Assembly (NCBI RefSeq): GCF_900112355.1
Contig: NZ_FOLM01000006.1
Coordinates: 186,001-250,000 of the forward strand
DNA length: 64,000 nt
Source: Streptomyces aidingensis
GTDB taxonomy: Bacteria > Actinomycetota > Actinomycetes > Streptomycetales > Streptomycetaceae
Direction of reading: 5' to 3'
Made by a program: the position numbers and the translations under genes. Below the pieces are notes generated by a model. It ran no database searches. It saw nothing but the letters and a program-made list of their open reading frames with translations, and was not told the origin of the DNA. Shown here in pieces: positions 9,414-17,605 of this stretch (positions are counted from its first letter, which is position 1; each line of letters begins with the position of its first letter).

Positions 9414-9870
9414 AGTGTTTTCCATCGAACTGGACGCCGAGACTCTTTTCCGGGACCCCGACTCCGAGGGACCCGAAGCCGTCGGGACGATCCGGATCGG
9501 TGAGTTCACCGAAGCGTTCCGCGCCAGCCTTGCCTACTGGTCGGCCGACGACTACCGCAGGAGCTGGCGGCTCGCCTACCACCGGCTGGAAAGCGCGGAC
9601 GACGCGATCTCCTGTCTGATCACCTCCATCACCGATCCGGCGACCAGCAACTTCGTCTTCTGCTGGCCGCTGTACCGCGAGGGGGAACAGGTCTTCGTCC
9701 AGAACTCCGTCATCTTCCTCGACGAACTCACCGAAGCCTTCGACCCGGAGGCCCCCTGGGCCTCGGTCGGCCCCCGGGAGACCATCACGGAGGACGGCGA
9801 CGAGATCTCCGAGTGGCACACCAGCATGGACGCGCTGCGGGCCTTTTTCCGGCGTCCTGCTGTTCGCTGA
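9400..9870 (+). CDS. Predicted immunity protein for the RHS toxin
   Basis: A small acidic soluble protein (156 aa) that starts inside the last codons of the RHS toxin gene (ATG 9400, toxin stop 9411-9413). This tight coupling is the hallmark of Rhs/CdiA toxin-immunity pairs. The sequence (SIELDAETLFRDPDSEG ... GTIRIGEFTEAFRASLAYW ... WPLYREGEQVFVQN) looks like the CdiI-type 'contact-dependent growth inhibition immunity' group, but I cannot name a family with certainty. It has no signal peptide or membrane segment, so it would neutralise the toxin tip in the cytoplasm. The pair's junction is visibly richer in A/T than the RHS core, fitting horizontal exchange of tips. A hairpin at 9932-9960 follows. 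Confidence 0.65.
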   Translation: MSKSEVFSIELDAETLFRDPDSEGPEAVGTIRIGEFTEAFRASLAYWSADDYRRSWRLAYHRLESADDAISCLITSITDPATSNFVFCWPLYREGEQVFVQNSVIFLDELTEAFDPEAPWASVGPRETITEDGDEISEWHTSMDALRAFFRRPAVR

Positions 9871-9931
9871 GGGATGGCAGACCGCGCCGCCCCGGCGTCG
9901 ATCGCGCTCGCCGGCCCGTCACCACCCGCAC

Positions 9932-9960
9932 CGCCCGTACACCGGGTCGGCGTACGGGCG
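9932..9960 (+). terminator. Hairpin after the toxin-immunity pair
   Basis: CGCCCGTAC (9932-9940) pairs perfectly with GTACGGGCG (9952-9960) around an 11-base loop, about 60 bp after the immunity stop codon. There is no T tract, which is usual for Streptomyces terminators. Confidence 0.55.
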
Positions 9961-10047
9961 CAGGCGGTGGACAGTAAGGGCGACACTCCGCGATCATGTC
10001 AGCGCACAGTGTTATCTCCCCGAACTGCACCGGAGGTGGTCCGGACC

Positions 10048-10869
10048 ATGGCGGGCAGCGGTGAACCGGAGACCTCGGACAGCCTCAAGGCGTTCGGAGC
10101 CCTCCTCAAGGTCTTCCGCGAACGTGCGGGGCTGACACAGGAACAACTCGCCCCGCTGGTCGGGTACTCCGTGCAGACCGTCGCCTCCATCGAACAGGGC
10201 CGTCGCTTCCCGCAGCGCGACTTCGTCGAGCGGGCGGAGGAGGTCCTGGACGCCTTTGGCGCCCTGCGCGCCGCCGCCCGCCACATCTCGCGCCGCCCCG
10301 GCATCGCCACCTGGTTCCGCGAATGGGCCAACCTGGAGGAAGAGGCCCTCAACCTGTGGACGTACGAATGCCGGGTGGTACCGGGACTGTTGCAGTCGGA
10401 GGCGTACGCGCGGGCGGTCTTTCGAAGCCGTGTTCCCGCACTCAGTGATGAGGAGATCGACAACCGCGTGACAGCCCGGGTCGACCGCCAACGGCTCCTG
10501 CGCGAGCGGGCGAGCACGGGCTACAGCTTCATCCTCGAAGAAGGGCTGTTCCTTCGCCGGACAGGCGGAGTAGAGGTGACCGGCGGGCTCCTCGACCACG
10601 TACTTGCGTGTGCGCAACTGCGCAACGTGCAGGTTCAGATCATGCCTCAGCAGCAGGAGGATCACGCCGGGCTCGGCGGTCCGATGCAGCTCCTGGAAAC
10701 GCCGGACAACCGGTGGCTGGCTTACACGGAGGGACAGTTCTTCGGGCACTTGAACACCGACGCAAAACAGATCAGCGCAATGATTCAGGGCTATGCCAAG
10801 ATGCGCTCACAGGCTCTCAGCCTCAGGGACTCCATGAGCCTGCTGAAGCGACTGCGAGGAGAGCTATGA
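10048..10869 (+). CDS. XRE-family transcriptional regulator (HTH + DUF5753, Scr1-type)
   Basis: A 273-aa helix-turn-helix protein of the large Streptomyces Scr1/DUF5753 group. The N-terminal HTH (about 15-70) reads FGALLKVFRERAGLTQEQL ... VASIEQGRRFP. The C-terminal half has DUF5753 features: EWANLEEEALNLWTYE, VPGLLQSEAYARAV and the ending WLAYTEGQFFG ... SLLKRLRGEL. These proteins typically pair with a small DUF397 partner, as here. Although the frame is open to 9874, ATG 10048 follows a GGAGGT Shine-Dalgarno (10032-10037) and gives the normal family length. The stop overlaps the next start (ATGA), so the two genes are translationally coupled. Target genes are unknown. Confidence 0.92.
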   Translation: MAGSGEPETSDSLKAFGALLKVFRERAGLTQEQLAPLVGYSVQTVASIEQGRRFPQRDFVERAEEVLDAFGALRAAARHISRRPGIATWFREWANLEEEALNLWTYECRVVPGLLQSEAYARAVFRSRVPALSDEEIDNRVTARVDRQRLLRERASTGYSFILEEGLFLRRTGGVEVTGGLLDHVLACAQLRNVQVQIMPQQQEDHAGLGGPMQLLETPDNRWLAYTEGQFFGHLNTDAKQISAMIQGYAKMRSQALSLRDSMSLLKRLRGEL

Positions 10870-11051
10870 GCACCGGTGAGCTGGTCTGGTTCAAGAGCAG
10901 CTACAGCGGCCCCGAGGGAGACAGTTGCGTCGAGGTTGCAACCTCCCGCCCCGGCGTGGTCCACGTCCGGGATTCGAAGGACGAGCACAGCCCGCACCTG
11001 ACCCTCTCCCCCGCCGCCTGGCAGACGTTCCTCACCTGCACGGTACGTTGA
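10866..11051 (+). CDS. DUF397 domain protein, partner of the upstream XRE regulator
   Basis: A 61-aa protein with the whole DUF397 signature: LVWFKSSYSG ... GDSCVEVA ... VHVRDSK ... LTLSPAAWQTF. DUF397 proteins are small partners of DUF5753 regulators; some pairs (e.g. around bldB/whiJ-type loci) affect development or antibiotic production, and one view is that they act like antitoxin-type modulators. It is coupled to the XRE gene by a 4-bp overlap and ends at a strong convergent hairpin. Confidence 0.92.
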   Translation: MSTGELVWFKSSYSGPEGDSCVEVATSRPGVVHVRDSKDEHSPHLTLSPAAWQTFLTCTVR

Positions 11052-11057
11052 ACAGCC

Positions 11058-11090
11058 CGGTCCTCGCCCCTCATCGCGGTGCGAGGACCG
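11058..11090. terminator. Bidirectional terminator between DUF397 gene and hsdR
   Basis: CGGTCCTCGC (11058-11067) pairs perfectly with GCGAGGACCG (11081-11090) around a 13-base loop. It fills the 44-bp gap between two convergent genes, so it can serve both strands. It marks the left edge of the 33-kb defence island. Confidence 0.7.
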
Positions 11091-11095
11091 AACCG

Positions 11096-14000
11096 TCAGT
11101 TCGTGTCAGGCAGGTTGTGCCTGCGGCGGATGAGCCGGTACGCCGCTCGGCGGGCCTCCTGGTCGAGCTTGCCCTGGAACTCAGCGTCCGAGAAGTAACG
11201 CTCGGTGAACTTGGTGTCCGCCTCGGCCCGCTCGATCATGATGTCCCGGAAGCGGCTCTGGAAGGGCAGCTCGAAGTCGCCCTCGTTGCGGCTCGCCACC
11301 GCCGCAGCCTCCAGGCCGGGGTCCTCTGCTGCGGCGACGATCCGTTCCTCGTACATCAGCCGGTCGGCTTCGCTGAGACCGAGACCGTGCCGTTCATTGA
11401 AGTCCTCGATGATCTCCGAGAGCAGCGCCTTGCTCGGTTCCTTGTAGGTACCGGCGCTGCTGTCGAAGCCGGGAAGGGCCTGGGCGTCGTCCTCGTCGAG
11501 GCTCAGGTCGTGCTTCCCGTCCTGGCTGACCCGCATGTGGGTGAGGTCCAGTTCCCCGATGTCCACGGACGGGTCGTAGGGCGGCGGGGGCAGGATGTTC
11601 GCCAGGTGCTTGCCGTAGAGGTAGAGCCGTTCCAGTTCGGTGTCCGGCCGTGGCATGAGCTGGGAGAGGAAACCGTACTTGCGCAGGTAGTCGCGCAGGT
11701 CGGTCCGGAAGTCCTCGGCGGCGTCCCGGCCCTGCTGCTGGAGCTGCTCGAAGCGGGCCTTCGCCGCGTCGGTGTGCCGGTAGAGCGCGGCGTGCTGCCG
11801 TTCCCAGGCCCGGTTGCCCGCCGCGCTGTCCGCCGCCCCGGCGTCGGTGGCGGGCTGTGCACGTACATACGCCTCGATGAACGCCTTCAGTTCCTCCTCG
11901 CGCAGAAGCTGGTGGTTCATCACCGCGCGCTGTGCCGCATAGAGCAGGTTGGGGTCGGCCCGTTGGGTGCGGGCCTCGGTGAAGTAGGGCCGGAAGGAGT
12001 CCTGTATGGCGTCGGCCTTGTTGGCGAAGTCCAGGACGAACAGGTCGTCCTGGCTCTTGAGGGGGTGGGTGCGGTTGATCCGGGACAGCGTCTGCACCGC
12101 CGCCACGTCCGTCAGCGGCTTCTCCACGTACATGCTGGTGAGCAGCGGCTGATCGAACCCGGTCTGGTACTTCTCGGCGACGATCAGGATGCGGTACTCG
12201 GTGCGCGACGGGGCGCCGCCGGGCCGGCCGGTGCGCAGGGCGGCATGGCGGTCGTCCGCCCGGGTGTAGGCGAAGGCCTCCGGGAGTTCCTTCTCGGGGA
12301 TGCCGTTGAGCTGTGCTTCGGTGACCCGTTCGTCGTCCAGCTCCAGCTCGCCGGAGAACGCGACGAGCACGCCCAGGTCTTCGCAGCCGAGGTCCTTGGT
12401 CGCCTGCTGCACCGCGCGGTACATCCGTACGGCGTGTTCGCGGGAGCGGGTGACGACCATGGCCTTCGCCCGGCCGCCGAGGCGTGAGCGGCCGTGGCGC
12501 TGGAAGTGGTCGACGATGACCTCGGCGTGCTGGGCGAGGGTGGCGGGGTTGAGGTAGACGAAGCGTCCGAGTTCGGCCTTGGCCTTGTCGGGGTCCACCT
12601 CGATCTGCTCGGCGCCTTCCTTCTGCACCTTCCACTGGGTGGTGTAGGTGGTGTAGTTGCGCAGCGGATCGAGGATGAAGCCCTCTTCGATGGCCTGCTT
12701 CATCGAGTAGATGTGGAAGGCCCGCATCTCGTCGGCCACGGGGTCGTGGATGCCGAAGAGATTGAGCGTCTTCTGCTTCGGGGTGGCCGTGAAGGCGAAG
12801 TAGGTGAGGTTCGGGTGCATCTGGCGGGCGGCGGCCGAGGAGGTCAGGAAGTCCTCGTCGTCGCCGTCCTTGTCCTCGGCACCCAGGCCGCGCAGCACCT
12901 TGCGGAGCTTGCTGACGGAGTCGCCGGACTGGCCGGAGTGCGCCTCGTCGACGATGACGGCGATCCGCTTGTCGGACAGTGACTGCACGCCTTCCAGCAC
13001 ATAGGGGAAGGTCTGCACGGTCACGATGACGATCTTGGTGGCCGTATTGGCCAGCGCCTTCGCCACCTCCTGCGACTTGGACCCGCCTGAGCCGGTGATC
13101 CGCTCCACCACACCGGGCGTGTGGTCGAACTGGTAGATCGTGTCCTGAAGCTGCCGGTCCAGCACCGAGCGGTCGGTGATCACCACGATCTTGTGGAAGA
13201 CCGGCTTGTTCGGCTCGATCCGCCCTGCGATGACGGCCTGCTCGTCCAGGGCACCGGGCTCAGCAGAGCCGTGCAGAGTCGAAAGCCGGTGAGCGAGCCA
13301 CGCGATGGTATTGGACTTCCCGGAGCCGGCCGAGTGCATGACCAGGTAGTTGTTCCCCGAGCCGTGCCGGGCCGCATCCTCGGTGAGCCGCCGGACGGCG
13401 TGCCACTGGTGGTAGCGGGGGAAGATCAGTGTCCGGTCGTGGACACTCGTCCTCCGTCCCCCGGGAGAGCCCTGGCCGCCCTTCTTCAGCTTCGGATCCT
13501 CCACGTGCAGGAACCGCTTCAGCAGATCCAGCCAGGCATCCGGCTGCCAGACCTCCTCCCACAGATACGCGGTCCGGTATGCCGGGCCACCGGGGGCAAG
13601 CGGCGGATTACCGGCACCACCGGAGTTCCCCGGTCCCGCCGAGCCCTGATTGAAGGGGAGAAAACCGGTTTTCTGCCCCTTCAGCTTCGTCGTGAGGAAG
13701 ACCAGCTCCTCGTCCACGGCGAAGTGCACGAGCGCGCGCTTGGCGAACAGCAGGTCCTTGGGGTCCCGGTCCTGCCGGTACTGCCGGATGGCGTCCTTCA
13801 CCGTCTGCGGGTGCGCACTGGCCGAGCTCTTCAGCTCGGCCGTGGCCACGGGGATGCCATTGACGAAGAGGACGAGGTCGAGGGTGTTGCCGTGCTCGGC
13901 GGAATACCGGAGCTGCCGCGTGACGGACAGCCGGTTCCGCCGGTAGTTGTCCAGCGCGTCCTCGGCAACCGTGTGCGCGGGCCGGAAGTAGGCCATCTCC

Positions 14001-14308
14001 ACCCGCAGGCCCCGGTCCTTGACCCCGTTCCGCAGCACATCGAGCGCACCGCGCGCATCGATCTCCTGCGCCACCAGCCGCTTAAACTCCCGCATCGCGG
14101 CATCGGGATCACCACCCGCGAGATCCTTCAGCGCCTCCAGCACATACGGCTGCGTCGCCCCGATGAACTCCCACAGATGCGCGGTGTCCAACCCGAGCTC
14201 GGGGTCATAGTCCCCCTGCTGCCCGGACCGCCACCCGGTATCCAGCAGCGCCCCGGTAACCGCATCCTCGAACGCCCCCTCCGAGCGAGCCCGCACCCCA
14301 GCGCTCAC
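11096..14308 (-). CDS. hsdR: Type I restriction enzyme, R subunit (HsdR)
   Basis: A 1070-aa restriction/translocation subunit of a type I restriction-modification enzyme. The N-terminal nuclease domain has the PD-(D/E)XK signature D144 ... E158-L-K160 within LDLVLFVNG...TAELKSS. The SF2 motor follows, with Walker A HSAGSGKSNT (K331), DEAH in VIVDEAHSGQSG (about 455), FAFTATPKQ and late motif AAVQTLSRINR. A helical C-terminus of about 250 aa would dock onto HsdM. The subunit uses ATP to translocate DNA and cleave away from the unmodified site. The start codon at 14308 overlaps the hsdS stop by 4 bp. The length is normal and all motifs are intact, so it should be functional. Confidence 0.96.
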   Translation of the reverse strand: MSAGVRARSEGAFEDAVTGALLDTGWRSGQQGDYDPELGLDTAHLWEFIGATQPYVLEALKDLAGGDPDAAMREFKRLVAQEIDARGALDVLRNGVKDRGLRVEMAYFRPAHTVAEDALDNYRRNRLSVTRQLRYSAEHGNTLDLVLFVNGIPVATAELKSSASAHPQTVKDAIRQYRQDRDPKDLLFAKRALVHFAVDEELVFLTTKLKGQKTGFLPFNQGSAGPGNSGGAGNPPLAPGGPAYRTAYLWEEVWQPDAWLDLLKRFLHVEDPKLKKGGQGSPGGRRTSVHDRTLIFPRYHQWHAVRRLTEDAARHGSGNNYLVMHSAGSGKSNTIAWLAHRLSTLHGSAEPGALDEQAVIAGRIEPNKPVFHKIVVITDRSVLDRQLQDTIYQFDHTPGVVERITGSGGSKSQEVAKALANTATKIVIVTVQTFPYVLEGVQSLSDKRIAVIVDEAHSGQSGDSVSKLRKVLRGLGAEDKDGDDEDFLTSSAAARQMHPNLTYFAFTATPKQKTLNLFGIHDPVADEMRAFHIYSMKQAIEEGFILDPLRNYTTYTTQWKVQKEGAEQIEVDPDKAKAELGRFVYLNPATLAQHAEVIVDHFQRHGRSRLGGRAKAMVVTRSREHAVRMYRAVQQATKDLGCEDLGVLVAFSGELELDDERVTEAQLNGIPEKELPEAFAYTRADDRHAALRTGRPGGAPSRTEYRILIVAEKYQTGFDQPLLTSMYVEKPLTDVAAVQTLSRINRTHPLKSQDDLFVLDFANKADAIQDSFRPYFTEARTQRADPNLLYAAQRAVMNHQLLREEELKAFIEAYVRAQPATDAGAADSAAGNRAWERQHAALYRHTDAAKARFEQLQQQGRDAAEDFRTDLRDYLRKYGFLSQLMPRPDTELERLYLYGKHLANILPPPPYDPSVDIGELDLTHMRVSQDGKHDLSLDEDDAQALPGFDSSAGTYKEPSKALLSEIIEDFNERHGLGLSEADRLMYEERIVAAAEDPGLEAAAVASRNEGDFELPFQSRFRDIMIERAEADTKFTERYFSDAEFQGKLDQEARRAAYRLIRRRHNLPDTN

Positions 14309-15531
14309 GACACCTCAGCCCCCCGCGCCGTCGTCACATCGAGCTGTCCCGTCACCGCAGCAGTAATCAGCGCCTGCCGCCTCTCCGCCAAGAGCCGACG
14401 CTGTTTTCCAATCAACCGGACCATTTCTTTCATTTCCGACTCTACCGCCAGAGCCTCCCGGACCATGTGATCTTGCTCGCGGGGGCCAAGAGGCCATCGA
14501 ACTCGAAAATTCCCAAGGTCCTCCATCCCCAGCGTAGGCTGCGCCGTATCCGAGGCAGTGGCCCTAACCGCCTGCTCTTCAAAAGCAGATGACTTAATCC
14601 AAGCAGTCAGCAAACGAGAGCTCACGCCTTCGTGGACGCGCAGGGAAGCAACAGCCCTGGCAATATTTGCACCAGCCACCTCTTCGGGAGCAATGGCCAC
14701 CCGCCCCAGGGTACCTACCACGCTCATCAATACGTCTCCACGGCGTACAACCGTACGCGAGTACTGCCGTGAAAGCTCGACAGGAATCTTGGGAACATCC
14801 TTGATTCGCCCAGGAAGGTCCAGTAGATCATTAACCCGAATAAAAGGAACACCCTCATCGGTAAAATGTGGCACCAAAACACCGTATCGCGGGCGCACTG
14901 AGAACAAGTACTTCAGGCGGGTCTCTTTCACGCAGCTGCTTGGCGCAAAGATCCCATCCAATGCCGCACGGAGCCTTTCAGGAACAACAGCCGACTGCCG
15001 CGCACGCACCTCGTCCAATCTACCGATGTGTGCCAGTTCCAAGTCAAGGAAGTCAGCGATGCGGCACTGCTCCTCCAAATCAGGAACACGAACGGGAAGA
15101 TTCCTAAGGAAACCGTCTGGCACCCTCTGCTGCCCAGCAACACCGTACATCTCAGCCTCGCCGAATTTCAGGAAGGAATGAGTATTCACAAGATAGAAAA
15201 GAAAGCGAGGGTTGATTCTCGGCCCAGCCCGCAGGACGTGCAACTCGGTCGTCCCTGCCCCAACACCGTTATGGAGCCCATTAACCAGCACCGCCCGGCC
15301 AGCCTCGAACGTCGGAGTAATTTTCGGAACAAGAACGTCGCCATCCTGAAACCTGGTGAATCCGGCGGCTACTGCACTTTTCACCCTACGGTGCGTTAGA
15401 TCAAGCCTCTGTCCTGGCCAGATGCATTCCATAGGAAAAAAGGTAAGTTCCGCATCGGCCGACAGGCGATCAAAGCGCGGGCAAGGGGGATTAATTCTTG
15501 CCAGATGACGAAGGCGCACATTTTCAGTCAC
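14305..15531 (-). CDS. hsdS: Type I restriction enzyme, specificity subunit (HsdS)
   Basis: A 408-aa DNA-recognition subunit with two target-recognition domains, each followed by a conserved helix. TRD1 is about 1-150, ending in VRVPDLEEQCRIADFLDLELAHI; TRD2 is about 195-350, ending in VRWPLGPREQDHMVREALAVE. Near-repeat phrases (FPMECIWPGQRL / VPFIRVNDLLDL, then GDVLVPKI / GDVLMSVV) show the usual two-fold pseudo-symmetry. It determines the bipartite site for both HsdM methylation and HsdR cleavage. It overlaps hsdM (stop) and hsdR (start) by 4 bp each. The DNA is clearly less GC-rich and less biased at third positions than its neighbours, suggesting that the specificity gene was exchanged separately. 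Confidence 0.95.
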   Translation of the reverse strand: MTENVRLRHLARINPPCPRFDRLSADAELTFFPMECIWPGQRLDLTHRRVKSAVAAGFTRFQDGDVLVPKITPTFEAGRAVLVNGLHNGVGAGTTELHVLRAGPRINPRFLFYLVNTHSFLKFGEAEMYGVAGQQRVPDGFLRNLPVRVPDLEEQCRIADFLDLELAHIGRLDEVRARQSAVVPERLRAALDGIFAPSSCVKETRLKYLFSVRPRYGVLVPHFTDEGVPFIRVNDLLDLPGRIKDVPKIPVELSRQYSRTVVRRGDVLMSVVGTLGRVAIAPEEVAGANIARAVASLRVHEGVSSRLLTAWIKSSAFEEQAVRATASDTAQPTLGMEDLGNFRVRWPLGPREQDHMVREALAVESEMKEMVRLIGKQRRLLAERRQALITAAVTGQLDVTTARGAEVS

Positions 15532-17513
15532 TTTGCCACCTTACCGATGAGCTGCTGAATCTCTAGCTCGAGCAACTTTAGTTCTGCATCGATAGCAACC
15601 AGAGGCCTCGGGGGCTCGTATACGTAGAAGTGACGAGTGAAGGGAATTTCGTAGCCGATCTTGATCTTGTCGTGGTCCACCCAGGCATCGGGCACATGAG
15701 GAAGAACTTCCCGTTCCATGTAGGCGGCGATGTCCTCGTCGAGCGGAACGTTTTCGAAGTCACGCAGGTCGGGGTCCGGCTCGGGTTCGCCCTTCTTCGT
15801 CTGGACCTCGCCCTCCGGGCAACGCACTCCGACCACGTCCCGCAGAGCCTTGGCAAAAGATGAACCTGACGGCCACAGCAGGCCAGACTTGACCAGGGCG
15901 CGGCGGATGGCGTCCCAGGCTTCGGCCTTGGTGGACCACTGCTGGCCCACCAGCGGCTTGAAGGCGCTCACGAACTGCTCGATGTCGCCGAAGGCCCTGG
16001 CGATGGGCTTGGACTCGCAAATCTCGTCCAGCGTCTCCTCGGTGACCTCGAAGCGCAGCTTCAGGGGGCGCTCCACGGTGATGCGCTGGTAGCCGAAGTC
16101 TCGATTGCGGAAGACCTTCACCTTGCCGTGCAACTCATGCTCGGGATCGGATGCGGCGGTCAGCGCCTCCCCGTACAGCCGGGTGATCTCGTCGATCTGC
16201 TCGTCGCTGATCTGCTTGCGCTTGTCGCCGAGGGACTTCCGCATCTTGACGCAGTAGTCGCGGGCGTCGATCAGCATGACCTTGCCCTTATGGGCCGGGT
16301 CCTTGCGGTTGGTGAGAATCCAGAAGTAGGTCGAGATACCGGTGTTGTAGAAGAGCTGGTCGGGCAGGGCGACGATCGCCTCTAGCCAGTCGTTCTCCAG
16401 AATCCATCGCCGGATTTCCGACTCCCCGGAGCCGGCCGCGCCCGTGAACAGGGGCGAGCCGTTGAAGACGATGGCCAGGCGGCTGCCGCCCTCGTGCACC
16501 GGCTTCATCTTGGAGATCATGTGCTGGAGGAAGAGCAGCGAGCCGTCGTTGATGCGCGGGGTGCCCGCGCCGAAGCGGCCTCGGTAGCCGAGGTTGTCCC
16601 GCTCGTCCTCGACGGCCTTCTTGACCTTCTTCCACTCCACGCCGAACGGTGGATTGGAGAGCATGTAGTCGAACTTGCGCTCGGCGAGCAGGTCCTCGCT
16701 GAAGGAGTTGCCGAGCTTGATGTTCTCCGCGTAGTGGTTCTTGATCATCATGTCGGAGCGGCAGATGGCCCAGGACTCGGGGTTCAGCTCCTGCCCGAAG
16801 ACGTAGACGTTGCCCTGCGGGTTGTGCTGGAGGACAAACTCCTCAGCCGCCGACAGCATGCCGCCGGTCCCACAGGCCGGGTCGTAGACGGACCGGCTCA
16901 TGTTGGGGACCTTGATCTCCTCCATGTCCGGCGCGAGGAGCAGGTTCACCATCAGCTTGATGACCTCGCGCGGGGTGAAGTGCTCACCTGCTGTCTCGTT
17001 GGACTCCTCCGCGAACTTCCGGATCAGTTCCTCGAAGGCGTAGCCCATCTCATGGTTGGAGACGACGCTGGGGTGGAGGTCGAAGTCGGCGAACTTGGAC
17101 AGCACGAGGTGCAGCAGCTTGACCTCGGCCAGATGGTCGATCTGCTCCGCGAAGCGGAACTTGTCGAAGACCAGCCGGGCGTTCTCCGAGAAGCCCCGCA
17201 CATAACGGTGCAGGTCGGCCCGCGCGTCCTCGTGGGCGCCGGCGATCGAGGCCAGGGTGTGGGCGGTCCGGTTGTAGAAGGCGTATCCGGCCTCCTTGGG
17301 CAGGAACGGCTCCGGGCTGACGCCCTTGGCCTGCCAGCGTTCCTGTGCCTTGAGCACCGCCTCCCGTGTCGGCTCCAGCACGCACTCCAGGCGGCGCAGC
17401 ACGGCGAACGGCAGGATGACCTTGCCGTAGTCGGCGCGTTTGTAGTCCCCCCGGAGGAGGTCGGCGACCTGCCAGATCTCGTTCGCCAGGTTCTTGGGCG
17501 TGGTATCGCTCAC
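15528..17513 (-). CDS. hsdM: Type I restriction enzyme, M subunit, N6-adenine methyltransferase (HsdM)
   Basis: A 661-aa N6-adenine methyltransferase. SAM-binding motif I is DPACGTGGM (from D211) and catalytic motif IV is NPPF (287-290, in LSNPPFGVEW). An N-terminal HsdM helical domain (about 10-150, ILPFAVLRRLE) precedes them. The C-terminal 150 aa extend beyond the minimal HsdM and include FTRHFYVYEPPRP, as in the large actinobacterial HsdM variants. With HsdS it forms the methyltransferase that protects the host DNA. It overlaps hsdS by 4 bp. The 92-bp gap upstream, towards the HTH-methyltransferase gene, is filled with GGTCG-type short repeats. Confidence 0.95.
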   Translation of the reverse strand: MSDTTPKNLANEIWQVADLLRGDYKRADYGKVILPFAVLRRLECVLEPTREAVLKAQERWQAKGVSPEPFLPKEAGYAFYNRTAHTLASIAGAHEDARADLHRYVRGFSENARLVFDKFRFAEQIDHLAEVKLLHLVLSKFADFDLHPSVVSNHEMGYAFEELIRKFAEESNETAGEHFTPREVIKLMVNLLLAPDMEEIKVPNMSRSVYDPACGTGGMLSAAEEFVLQHNPQGNVYVFGQELNPESWAICRSDMMIKNHYAENIKLGNSFSEDLLAERKFDYMLSNPPFGVEWKKVKKAVEDERDNLGYRGRFGAGTPRINDGSLLFLQHMISKMKPVHEGGSRLAIVFNGSPLFTGAAGSGESEIRRWILENDWLEAIVALPDQLFYNTGISTYFWILTNRKDPAHKGKVMLIDARDYCVKMRKSLGDKRKQISDEQIDEITRLYGEALTAASDPEHELHGKVKVFRNRDFGYQRITVERPLKLRFEVTEETLDEICESKPIARAFGDIEQFVSAFKPLVGQQWSTKAEAWDAIRRALVKSGLLWPSGSSFAKALRDVVGVRCPEGEVQTKKGEPEPDPDLRDFENVPLDEDIAAYMEREVLPHVPDAWVDHDKIKIGYEIPFTRHFYVYEPPRPLVAIDAELKLLELEIQQLIGKVAK

Positions 17514-17605
17514 GGTTTGGGGTGGTCCTTCGCGGTGGTCGGCTCTGCGGTCGGGTGGTCGTGTCGGTGGTCGGTCTTCGGTGGTCCGACGTCAGCGGTC
17601 GGTCG
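17514..17605. repeat. GGTCG-rich degenerate short repeats between two methyltransferase genes
   Basis: The 92-bp spacer holds many copies of GGTCG/GGTGGTCGG-like words, such as GGTCGGCTCT, GGTCGGGTGGTCG and GGTGGTCGGTCTTCGG. They look like slipped-strand expansion. No hairpin terminator is seen, so hsdM is probably cotranscribed with the upstream gene. Confidence 0.45.
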
